From contig CAJJPW010000157.1 in NCBI GenBank assembly GCA_905193725.1, positions 1 through 5,322 of the forward strand: a stretch of DNA of 5,322 nucleotides, in the 5' to 3' direction. Both the position numbers and the translations under genes were made by a program. The notes below the pieces were generated by a model. It did not search any database. It worked only from the letters and a program-made list of their open reading frames with translations, and was not told where the DNA came from. This stretch comes from an uncultured Eubacteriales bacterium. GTDB lineage: Bacteria; Bacillota; Clostridia; Christensenellales; Christensenellaceae. Shown piece by piece: positions 1 to 4,768 of this stretch; position 1 is the first letter of the stretch, and every line of letters starts with the position of its first letter.

Positions 1-177
1 TCTGGATAAAGGCATTTGTCCCCCTTCAAACCCAGGCCGCACGCCACCGCCGCTTCTCGATTTTTGACCCTTTTGTCCTCTTGCAGAAGTCTTGCCAAGG
101 CCGGAGCCTGTGCCTCTGCCAATTCTTTTAGGAGCTTTTTTAGAGCCTTGCGCTGGTTTTAGTTCATGCAACTTCAA
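1..177 (-). CDS. rplO: 50S ribosomal protein L15, 3' end cut by the window edge
   Basis: L15 is a late-assembling protein of the large subunit that threads a long basic N-terminal tail into 23S rRNA. The 59 visible residues are that tail: [12 protein letters not shown] at the N-terminus, then a Gly/Arg/Lys-rich stretch (residues 19-45) and the [14 protein letters not shown] block at 46-59. The family is usually about 145 residues, so roughly the last 85 lie outside the window. The start is TTG at 177-175. It is the only possible start after an in-frame TAA at 198-196, it gives the family N-terminus exactly, and an AAAGGAGGT lies 9 nt upstream. It follows rpmD after an unusually long 77 nt gap that holds a hairpin and a nine-codon reading frame. 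Identity is very secure. Confidence 0.97.
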   Translation of the reverse strand, partial: MKLHELKPAQGSKKAPKRIGRGTGSGLGKTSARGQKGQKSRSGGGVRPGFEGGQMPLSR

Positions 178-184
178 TGTAAAG

Positions 185-214
185 CTACCTCCTTTTTATC
201 GTATTTTCTGCCAT
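185..214 (-). CDS. Possible nine-codon leader peptide upstream of rplO
   Basis: The frame reads MAENTIKRR and ends with TAG, 7 nt before the rplO TTG. It starts with ATG at 214-212, preceded at 9 nt by AGGAGGAGG, one of the strongest ribosome binding motifs in the window. It matches no protein family that I know and is too short for recognition by sequence. The layout (strong SD, ATG, stop overlapping the next gene's SD) is that expected for translational coupling or a leader peptide. It could also be chance, because purine-rich SD sequences readily encode Arg and Lys. Whether it is translated is inference. Confidence 0.4.
   Translation of the reverse strand: MAENTIKRR
187..195 (-). promoter_or_regulatory. 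Ribosome binding site of rplO, inside the end of a short frame
   Basis: AAAGGAGGT sits 9 nt before the TTG start of rplO and is complementary to the 3' end of 16S rRNA. It supports TTG as the true start. The same bases form the last codons (AGG AGG) and the first base of the TAG stop of the nine-codon frame just upstream, so a ribosome finishing that frame would stop on this site. Confidence 0.85.
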
Positions 215-218
215 TTCG

Positions 219-249
219 GCCAGCCTCCTCCTGTTGAGAAGGGTCTGGC
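219..249 (-). promoter_or_regulatory. Imperfect hairpin in the rpmD-rplO spacer, masking an SD motif
   Basis: In the mRNA, GCCAG (249-245) pairs perfectly with CUGGC (223-219). Inside this, after an A/G mismatch, C243 pairs with G225, and CCUUC (242-238) pairs with GGAGG (231-227) with one G-U pair and a bulged A226. The loop is UCAACA. This gives about 11 base pairs, and the AGGAGGAGG at 232-224 lies almost wholly in the 3' arm. No U-run follows, so it is not an intrinsic terminator. A role in controlling translation of the short frame and rplO is inferred only. Confidence 0.45.
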
Positions 250-254
250 TTTCT

Positions 255-431
255 TTACACTTCTTCTACTTGGACTAGGTGTTTTACTTTAAACACCATT
301 CCTCTGATGGCAGGGTTATCTTCTTTTACCACTTCTGAATTGAGCTTTTTGAGTCCCAAAGCTTTCACTGTGGCCTTTTGGTCTTTGGAGTAGCCTATAG
401 TGCTTTTCACTAATTTGATTTTCAATTTCAT
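255..431 (-). CDS. rpmD: 50S ribosomal protein L30
   Basis: L30 is a small protein of the large subunit, one of those not found in every bacterial lineage. The 58-residue product has the family form: an N-terminal strand [13 protein letters not shown], a helix with the [14 protein letters not shown] block (residues 18-31), and a C-terminal strand around [16 protein letters not shown]. The ATG at 431-429 is preferred over an in-frame ATG 33 nt upstream, because AGGAGG at 446-441 lies 9 nt before it and the upstream choice would overlap the end of rpsE and add an atypical tail. The gene begins 16 nt after rpsE and ends in TAA. It is followed by the longest spacer in the window. Confidence 0.95.
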   Translation of the reverse strand: MKLKIKLVKSTIGYSKDQKATVKALGLKKLNSEVVKEDNPAIRGMVFKVKHLVQVEEV

Positions 432-447
432 AATAAGCTTCCTCCTA

Positions 448-948
448 CTATTGTAATTGATCAACGCTGATTCCGCGCAATTTTGCCACTTGCTCTTTGG
501 TCTTGAGAGATTTCAAGCCCTCGATTGTCGCCTTTACGCAGTTGATCGGGTTGTTGGAACCATAGGATTTGGTTCGAATATCTTTAATTCCAGCAAGTTC
601 TAATACCGCACGAGCAGGTCCACCTGCCAGCACGCCAGTACCTTCTTCTGCAGGCATCAACAGCACCTGACCTCTGGAGAATTTCCCCAGTACTTCATGG
701 GGAATCGATGTCCCCTCGGTATTTACGGTGATCATGCTTCTCTTTGCGCTTTGTACAGCTTTTCTGATTGCTTCTGGAATTTCTGCAGCTTTGCCCATTC
801 CGCAACCTACATGGCCATTTTCGTCGCCTACTACTACCAATGCGCTAAAGCGGAAGTTTCTGCCGCCCTTTACAACCTTGGCTACGCGGTTCACTGCTAC
901 TAATTTTTCTTTTAAATCCAGAGTACTAGCATCTATCTGTTGCAACAC
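448..948 (-). CDS. rpsE: 30S ribosomal protein S5
   Basis: S5 lies at the mRNA entry side of the 30S subunit and takes part in decoding accuracy and mRNA unwinding. The product is 166 residues, normal for the family. The N-terminal double-stranded-RNA-binding-like domain carries [20 protein letters not shown] (22-41) and [17 protein letters not shown]. The C-terminal domain carries [17 protein letters not shown] and the KSYGSNNP block. The VKGGR loop, where spectinomycin-resistance changes occur in other bacteria, looks unaltered. The start is GTG at 948-946, 5 nt after AAAGGAGG. The next codon, TTG at 945-943, lies 8 nt from the SD and is equally plausible, giving 165 residues. Cys49 and Cys137 sit where valine is more usual. 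Two TAG stops follow in tandem. Confidence 0.97.
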   Translation of the reverse strand: MLQQIDASTLDLKEKLVAVNRVAKVVKGGRNFRFSALVVVGDENGHVGCGMGKAAEIPEAIRKAVQSAKRSMITVNTEGTSIPHEVLGKFSRGQVLLMPAEEGTGVLAGGPARAVLELAGIKDIRTKSYGSNNPINCVKATIEGLKSLKTKEQVAKLRGISVDQLQ

Positions 949-953
949 TTTGT

Positions 954-961
954 CCTCCTTT
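954..961 (-). promoter_or_regulatory. Ribosome binding site of rpsE, overlapping the rplR stop
   Basis: AAAGGAGG shares its first two bases with the TAA stop of rplR (962-960). The spacing to GTG at 948 is 5 nt and to TTG at 945 is 8 nt, so the site does not settle which codon is used. The overlap favours termination-reinitiation coupling of rplR and rpsE. Confidence 0.8.
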
Positions 962-1328
962 ATAATTTCAGTCCAGCAGATCTTGCGCCATCTGCAACTT
1001 CGGCCACTCTGCCTGTGTAGACATAACCGCCTCTATCGAATACCACTTCGCTAATTCCCTTTTCCATAGCTCTTTTCGCGGCAATTTCGCCTACAATTTT
1101 AGCAGCTTCCTTTTTGGTCTTTCCCTCTACTTGCGCTTTGATTTCCGCTTCTACCGTAGAGGCTGCTGCGAGAGTCTTTGCTGCAACATCGTCGATGACC
1201 TGCACATAAATGTGCTTGAGGCTCCGATATACATCCAACCTAGGTCTTTCGGCAGTGCCGCTCACATGATTGCGAATCCGTTGGTGACGCGATTTGCGAA
1301 TTTCGTTTCTATCAATCTTCTTAATCAT
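960..1328 (-). CDS. rplR: 50S ribosomal protein L18
   Basis: L18 binds 5S rRNA and, with L5, helps fix it to the central protuberance of the 50S subunit. The 122-residue product has the basic, arginine-rich N-terminal tail (residues 1-30), the [20 protein letters not shown] core (28-47), a helical region with [23 protein letters not shown], and the terminal [20 protein letters not shown] block (97-116). The length is typical. ATG at 1328 is preceded by GGGAGGTGA at 1345-1337, a long match to the 16S rRNA 3' end, 8 nt upstream. It begins 18 nt after rplF and ends in a TAA that overlaps the rpsE binding site. Confidence 0.97.
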   Translation of the reverse strand: MIKKIDRNEIRKSRHQRIRNHVSGTAERPRLDVYRSLKHIYVQVIDDVAAKTLAAASTVEAEIKAQVEGKTKKEAAKIVGEIAAKRAMEKGISEVVFDRGGYVYTGRVAEVADGARSAGLKL

Positions 1329-1346
1329 ATGTCAAGTCACCTCCCG

Positions 1347-1886
1347 CTACATTCCTGTTTTGCCTTCTTTACGGCGTACATACTCGCCAGCATACCGAAT
1401 ACCTTTGCCCTTATAAGGTTCTGGTGATCTGAACTCACGAATGTTTGCCGCAACTTGGCCAACCTTGTGTTTATCAATTCCCTTTACTACGATCGTAGTT
1501 GGTTGGGGAACTTCAAAGGTAATTCCCTCTGGCTGTTCCACCTCAATGGGGTGGGAGTAGCCGAGGCTGAGCACCAACTTCTTTCCCTGTAATTGCGCTC
1601 TATAACCTACACCTACAATTTCCAGAGTCTTTGCAAATCCCTCTGTAACGCCTGTGATCATGTTGGCGATCAGCGCACGAGTCAGGCCATGCAGCGCTCT
1701 ATGTTCTTTTTTATCCGACGGACGGGTTACTGTTAATACGTTACCGTCCACGCTGATTTGCATATCCTTATGATATGTTCCGCTCAATTCCCCTTTTGGT
1801 CCCTTCACAGACACAGTGTTGTCCGGTGAAATGTTGATGGAAACCGAGGCTGGAAACTCAATAGGAAGTCTTCCTATTCTGGACAT
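1347..1886 (-). CDS. rplF: 50S ribosomal protein L6
   Basis: L6 sits near the factor-binding site of the large subunit, next to the sarcin-ricin loop of 23S rRNA. The 179-residue product shows two L6-type domains: the N-terminal [12 protein letters not shown] with [10 protein letters not shown] (25-34), and the C-terminal part with [26 protein letters not shown] and the family signature [11 protein letters not shown] at 155-165. The end, [11 protein letters not shown], is close to the usual GKTGK-type tail. ATG at 1886 is preceded by GGAGGTG (1900-1894) at 7 nt. It follows rpsH after 33 nt, the second-longest spacer in the window, in which I see no convincing structure. The stop is TAG. Confidence 0.98.
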   Translation of the reverse strand: MSRIGRLPIEFPASVSINISPDNTVSVKGPKGELSGTYHKDMQISVDGNVLTVTRPSDKKEHRALHGLTRALIANMITGVTEGFAKTLEIVGVGYRAQLQGKKLVLSLGYSHPIEVEQPEGITFEVPQPTTIVVKGIDKHKVGQVAANIREFRSPEPYKGKGIRYAGEYVRRKEGKTGM

Positions 1887-1919
1887 TTTTTTACACCTCC
1901 GTTTGTGTTGCGAAACTGG

Positions 1920-2318
1920 CTACCAAATGTAAGCCAATACCTCGCCGCCCACAGAATTTTTTCTCGCCTCAGCGTCTGTGATGACGCCTTTGGAAGTAGA
2001 AATGATCGCAATGCCAAGCCCACCTAGTACTTTAGGAATCTGGTCTTTTCTCGCATATACTCTCAGACCTGGTTTGCTTATTTTTTTCAGCCCAGTAATG
2101 ACATTCTCGCCTTTGGGACCGTATTTTAAGGTAAGTCTCAATGTTCCCTGAACATCGTTCTCAATGAGTTCACAACCTTTGATAAAACCCTCGTTTAAAA
2201 GGATCTGTGCAATAGACTTTTTCATATTAGATGCAGGTACATCTACAATTTCCTTTTTAACAACCAAAGCATTGCGAATTCTCGTTAGCATATCTGCTAC
2301 AGGATCCGTAACCGGCAT
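1920..2318 (-). CDS. rpsH: 30S ribosomal protein S8
   Basis: S8 binds the central domain of 16S rRNA and is an early assembly protein. In E. coli it also represses its own operon by binding spc mRNA. The 132-residue product begins [17 protein letters not shown], has a mid-section [20 protein letters not shown] (76-95), and ends with the conserved [19 protein letters not shown] (102-120) and [10 protein letters not shown]. Length and both ends are standard. ATG at 2318 follows AAAGGAGG (2333-2326) by 7 nt. It starts 30 nt after rpsN and ends with TAG. I find no recognisable S8 operator in the window, so autoregulation as in E. coli is not supported here. Confidence 0.98.
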   Translation of the reverse strand: MPVTDPVADMLTRIRNALVVKKEIVDVPASNMKKSIAQILLNEGFIKGCELIENDVQGTLRLTLKYGPKGENVITGLKKISKPGLRVYARKDQIPKVLGGLGIAIISTSKGVITDAEARKNSVGGEVLAYIW

Positions 2319-2348
2319 TTTAATTCCTCCTTTATCACAAAAAGTGCT

Positions 2349-2534
2349 TTACCAGCTAGCCTTTCTCACTCCAGGAATCTGCCCGCGATATGCAAGCTCT
2401 CTGAAGCATACACGGCAAATACCGTATTTTCTCAGTACTGCATGTGGCCGTCCACAAATGCGGCATCTGGTGTAATTTCTAGTGGAAAATTTGGAGCCTC
2501 TTTGTTGTTTTATGATCATGCTTTTTTTAGCCAC
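2349..2534 (-). CDS. rpsN: 30S ribosomal protein S14, short zinc-binding type (type Z)
   Basis: S14 is a late-assembling protein of the 30S head. At 61 residues this is the short form, with Cys24-x2-Cys27 and Cys40-x2-Cys43 forming a zinc ribbon, followed by the conserved [19 protein letters not shown] tail. The longer S14 form of about 89-101 residues lacks these cysteines, and in Bacillus the cysteine-free paralog is under zinc control. The start is GTG at 2534-2532, 8 nt after AAGGAGG, giving the usual MAKKSM N-terminus. An in-frame ATG at codon 6 has no SD and would lose that N-terminus. The SD overlaps the TAA of rplE, so the two genes are likely coupled. Confidence 0.97.
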   Translation of the reverse strand: MAKKSMIIKQQRGSKFSTRNYTRCRICGRPHAVLRKYGICRVCFRELAYRGQIPGVRKASW

Positions 2535-2547
2535 CTAAAGTTCCTCC

Positions 2548-3087
2548 TTACTTTTTAAAGGGCATACCCATTAAGGTCAACAGCTCTCTTGCTTCTTCAT
2601 CTGTCTTAGCAGTTGTGACAATGATAATATCCATGCCACGCACTTTTTCTACCTTATCATAGTCAATTTCTGGAAAAACCAGCTGTTCTTTAAAGCCCAT
2701 TGCATAATTTCCTCTGCCGTCAAAGGATTTTGGAGATAGGCCTCTAAAGTCTCTCACACGTGGAGTTACAATGCTCACAAGTTTATCTATAAACTCGTAC
2801 ATTCTATCTCCCCTCAGTGTAACTTTTGCGCCGATCTTCATTCCCTCACGAACTTTGAAGTTTGCGACGGATTTTCTGGCTACTGTAACTACAGGTTTCT
2901 GTCCTGAAATGATCGTAAGCTCATTGACTGCGGAATCGAGCAACTTTGGATTGTCCTTGATATCGCCCATGCCCATGTTAATGACTACTTTTTCCAGTTT
3001 CGGAACTTGCATTATGTTTTTATATTGGAATTTCTGCATCAGTGCAGGAATCATCTCTTTTTGATAACTGTCCTTGAGTCTTGGCAA
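2548..3087 (-). CDS. rplE: 50S ribosomal protein L5
   Basis: L5 binds 5S rRNA and forms part of the central protuberance, contacting the P-site tRNA and the small-subunit head. The 179-residue product has the N-terminal helix [19 protein letters not shown], the [19 protein letters not shown] block (24-42), the signature region [18 protein letters not shown] (60-77), and the [18 protein letters not shown] loop (114-131) that faces tRNA. Length is standard. The start is TTG at 3087-3085, chosen because AAAGGAGGT lies 8 nt upstream and the N-terminus then lines up with other L5 proteins. The next in-frame ATG (codon 12) would cut off the first helix. It begins 22 nt after rplX. Confidence 0.97.
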   Translation of the reverse strand: MPRLKDSYQKEMIPALMQKFQYKNIMQVPKLEKVVINMGMGDIKDNPKLLDSAVNELTIISGQKPVVTVARKSVANFKVREGMKIGAKVTLRGDRMYEFIDKLVSIVTPRVRDFRGLSPKSFDGRGNYAMGFKEQLVFPEIDYDKVEKVRGMDIIIVTTAKTDEEARELLTLMGMPFKK

Positions 3088-3095
3088 TTCTCGTT

Positions 3096-3104
3096 ACCTC
3101 CTTT
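3096..3104 (-). promoter_or_regulatory. Ribosome binding site fixing the TTG start of rplE
   Basis: AAAGGAGGT, 8 nt before TTG at 3087, is a long uninterrupted match to the 16S rRNA 3' end. No ATG or GTG lies at a usable distance in frame, so this site decides the TTG start of L5. Confidence 0.85.
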
Positions 3105-3109
3105 CAGGA

Positions 3110-3433
3110 TTATTTGTCAAATGTATCGCCACATTTTTTGCATACACGCACTTTCTTTCCGTCTTCCAGAATCTTGTGCGCCACTCTTGTGGCCTTATTG
3201 CATTTCGAGCACACCAGCATAACATTAGAAGCATGGATAGGCGCCTCTTGTTTGACAATGCCACCTGGTTGGGTTTGGCCCTTTGGCTTTTGGTGCTTTG
3301 TAGCGATATTCACCTTTTCTACAATCACGGTGTTTTTCTTTGGGTTCGCTACGAGCACTTTGCCCTTTTGGCCTTTATCTTTGCCTGAAATTACAACTAC
3401 CGTATCATCTTTTCTCACATGCATTTTCGCCAT
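3110..3433 (-). CDS. rplX: 50S ribosomal protein L24 with C-terminal zinc-ribbon motif
   Basis: L24 starts assembly of the 50S subunit by binding the 5' end of 23S rRNA, and sits near the exit tunnel mouth. The 107-residue product has a KOW motif near residues 7-34 ([20 protein letters not shown]) and the family block [18 protein letters not shown] at 58-74. The tail has Cys75-x2-Cys78 and Cys98-x2-Cys101, a four-cysteine pattern expected to bind zinc. In B. subtilis L24, as I recall it, the matching positions are not cysteines. The ATG at 3433 has only a weak SD (GAAGG at 12 nt or AGGT at 7 nt). A second in-frame ATG at codon 4 gives the MHVRKDD start seen in many L24s but has no SD. Spacing to rplN is 17 nt. 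Confidence 0.97.
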   Translation of the reverse strand: MAKMHVRKDDTVVVISGKDKGQKGKVLVANPKKNTVIVEKVNIATKHQKPKGQTQPGGIVKQEAPIHASNVMLVCSKCNKATRVAHKILEDGKKVRVCKKCGDTFDK

Positions 3434-3450
3434 TTTTCTTACCTGCCTTC

Positions 3451-3819
3451 CTAAAGAACTTCAGGGGCAAGAGATACGATCTTCATGTACTCATTATCTC
3501 TTAATTCCCTTGCCACAGGCCCGAAGATACGGGTTCCTCTTGGTTGTTTATTGTTATCAATAATTACCGCTGCGTTTTCATCAAAGCTGATGTAGGAGCC
3601 ATCTACTCTGCGAACTCCCTTTACGCTTCTCACGATAACCGCCTTTACAACGTCTTTCTTCTTCACAACGCCCCCGGGTGTTGCTGTTTTAACAGAAGCA
3701 ATGATCACGTCGCCAATGTTTGCGGTCTTCTTTTTAGAACCGCCCAGAACCTTAATACATTGAATGATTTTTGCTCCCGAATTGTCAGCTACTTTAAGGC
3801 GAGTTTCTGGTTGAATCAT
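3451..3819 (-). CDS. rplN: 50S ribosomal protein L14
   Basis: L14 is a strongly conserved protein of the 50S subunit that binds 23S rRNA and forms intersubunit bridges with 16S rRNA. The 122-residue product begins [17 protein letters not shown] and contains the family signature from Ala60 to Ile87 ([12 protein letters not shown], then [15 protein letters not shown]), followed by [14 protein letters not shown] (94-107) and the [10 protein letters not shown] end. Length is exactly normal. ATG at 3819 is 7 nt after AAGGAGG (3833-3827). It follows rpsQ after 25 nt and stops at TAG, which is followed by the weak rplX binding site. Nothing is anomalous in the protein. Confidence 0.98.
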   Translation of the reverse strand: MIQPETRLKVADNSGAKIIQCIKVLGGSKKKTANIGDVIIASVKTATPGGVVKKKDVVKAVIVRSVKGVRRVDGSYISFDENAAVIIDNNKQPRGTRIFGPVARELRDNEYMKIVSLAPEVL

Positions 3820-3844
3820 ATTTGCGCCTCCTTACACTCAAAGA

Positions 3845-4105
3845 TTACTTGGCTTTTTCGACGATACCTACTAGTCTCCACCGTTTATCCTTGCTCAGCG
3901 GGCGGGTTTCCATCACTCTTACTGTGTCTCCCACGCCACATTCGTTGTTTTCATCATGTACTTTTAATTTGTTTGTGTAGTTCACGGTTTTGCCATAAAG
4001 CGGATGCTTTTTCTTGGTTTTAATCGCAACTACGATTGTTTTATCCATTTTGTCGCTTACGACCATTCCAACTCTGGTCTTGCGATAACCTCTTTCCTGT
4101 GTCAC
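3845..4105 (-). CDS. rpsQ: 30S ribosomal protein S17
   Basis: S17 is an early-binding protein of the 30S body with an OB fold that contacts 16S rRNA. The 86-residue product reads [20 protein letters not shown] at the N-terminus, then [15 protein letters not shown] (34-39) and the C-terminal signature [20 protein letters not shown] (59-78). The start is GTG at 4105-4103, 10 nt after AAAGGAGG. An in-frame TTG seven codons upstream (4126) overlaps that SD and would add the residues MKGGKPF, which are just the translated SD, so I reject it. It lies 23 nt after rpmC and ends with TAA. Confidence 0.96.
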   Translation of the reverse strand: MTQERGYRKTRVGMVVSDKMDKTIVVAIKTKKKHPLYGKTVNYTNKLKVHDENNECGVGDTVRVMETRPLSKDKRWRLVGIVEKAK

Positions 4106-4115
4106 GAAGGGTTTT

Positions 4116-4123
4116 CCTCCTTT
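4116..4123 (-). promoter_or_regulatory. Ribosome binding site fixing the GTG start of rpsQ
   Basis: AAAGGAGG lies 10 nt before GTG at 4105. Because it is located between the upstream in-frame TTG and this GTG, it shows that the GTG is the start and that the seven extra upstream codons are not translated as part of S17. Confidence 0.85.
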
Positions 4124-4128
4124 CAAAG

Positions 4129-4332
4129 CTACTCGTTAATGGCTTTCAACTCACGTTCACGGAGTATTGTTTTTACTCTGGCAATATCTTTTTTTACTTC
4201 ACGGATAGACATGGGATTTCCAAGCTGCCCTGTTGCCAATTGAAAGCGCAGGTTGAAAAACTCTTGTTTCAAATCATCTAATTTTGTTGTCAACTCCTGT
4301 GTTGACATTTCGTTTAGCTTGTTAGCTTTCAT
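4129..4332 (-). CDS. rpmC: 50S ribosomal protein L29
   Basis: L29 is a small two-helix protein at the rim of the polypeptide exit tunnel, next to L23, in the zone where signal recognition particle and trigger factor dock. The 67-residue product fits the family: [18 protein letters not shown], then [20 protein letters not shown] (21-40) and a second helix [18 protein letters not shown]. The start is ATG at 4332, which overlaps the end of rplP by 11 nt. Two GTG codons a few codons upstream have no SD. The SD here is a weak GGTGGTGA 5 nt upstream and inside rplP, so translation probably depends on ribosomes finishing rplP. The stop is TAG. Confidence 0.95.
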   Translation of the reverse strand: MKANKLNEMSTQELTTKLDDLKQEFFNLRFQLATGQLGNPMSIREVKKDIARVKTILRERELKAINE

Positions 4333-4768
4333 CCTGCTCACCACCAGACTTTATAATTTGATCTTCTTTTTTCATAAACTTACACTTAATCGGCAATTTG
4401 TGTGAAGCGAGACGCAGAGCCTCTCTTGCGATCTCTTCGCTTACCCCTGCTACTTCAAACATCACTCTGCCGGGTTTCACTACTGCTACCCAGTACTCTG
4501 GTGAACCCTTACCACTTCCCATACGGGTTTCAGCTGGTTTTTCTGTTACGGGCTTGTGCGGGAAGATCTTGATCCACACTTTACCGCCACGCTTCATATA
4601 ACGGGTCATAGCAATACGAGCTGCCTCTATTTGATTGCTTGTAATCCAAGCAGGCTGTGTGGCCACCAAACCGTACTCACCATTAGAAATGAAGTTTCCT
4701 CTCAGGGCCTTACCCTTCATTCTGCCACGGTGCTGTCTTCTACGCTTGACTCTTTTTGGCATTAACAT
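4322..4768 (-). CDS. rplP: 50S ribosomal protein L16
   Basis: L16 organises the A-site region of the peptidyl transferase centre. The 148-residue product shows the family start [20 protein letters not shown], the [20 protein letters not shown] helix (42-61), [20 protein letters not shown] (65-84), and [19 protein letters not shown]. Arg51, Ile52 and Arg56, positions where orthosomycin (evernimicin) resistance changes occur in other Gram-positives, are the sensitive-type residues. The C-terminus is a few residues longer than usual and acidic (GGEQDES). ATG at 4768 is 11 nt after GGAGG (4784-4780). The second ATG two codons on is further from it. The gene starts 29 nt inside rpsC and ends 11 nt inside rpmC. 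Confidence 0.97.
   Translation of the reverse strand: MLMPKRVKRRRQHRGRMKGKALRGNFISNGEYGLVATQPAWITSNQIEAARIAMTRYMKRGGKVWIKIFPHKPVTEKPAETRMGSGKGSPEYWVAVVKPGRVMFEVAGVSEEIAREALRLASHKLPIKCKFMKKEDQIIKSGGEQDES

Noticed and set aside
219..249. The rpmD-rplO hairpin as an intrinsic terminator
   Set aside because: No run of U follows the stem, and rplO continues the operon with its own SD.
92..292. A 66-codon plus-strand frame opposite rplO, the spacer and the end of rpmD
   Set aside because: Its composition is that of an antisense shadow, and nothing suggests a plus-strand gene in the spacer.
432..464. An 11-codon N-terminal extension of rpmD
   Set aside because: It overlaps the end of rpsE, runs across the rpmD SD, and is not found on L30 proteins that I know.
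1887..1919. A possible hairpin (GUUU/AAAC) in the 33 nt rpsH-rplF spacer
   Set aside because: Four A-U-rich pairs around an 8 nt loop are expected by chance and would be unstable.
2319..2348. A small CAC/GUG stem in the rpsN-rpsH spacer
   Set aside because: Three base pairs are not significant, and nothing else supports a regulatory element.
3088..3109. An E. coli-like S8 translational operator at the rplX-rplE junction
   Set aside because: The 22 nt spacer holds a plain SD and no evident stem or S8-site-like internal loop.
3081..3563. A 160-codon open frame on the plus strand opposite rplX and its flanks
   Set aside because: It is fully antisense to rplX and parts of rplE and rplN, which are certain. 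Its translation is rich in Phe, Leu, Cys and Ser as expected from the complement of Lys/Glu/Gly-rich ribosomal genes, and it matches no family that I recognise.
3544..4023. A 159-codon open frame on the plus strand opposite rplN and rpsQ
   Set aside because: It crosses two secure genes and has the same low-complexity shadow composition and no plausible family.
4106..4126. A seven-codon N-terminal extension of rpsQ from TTG
   Set aside because: The extra residues are the translated SD (KGGKP), and the GTG at 4105 has the right spacing and gives the normal S17 N-terminus.
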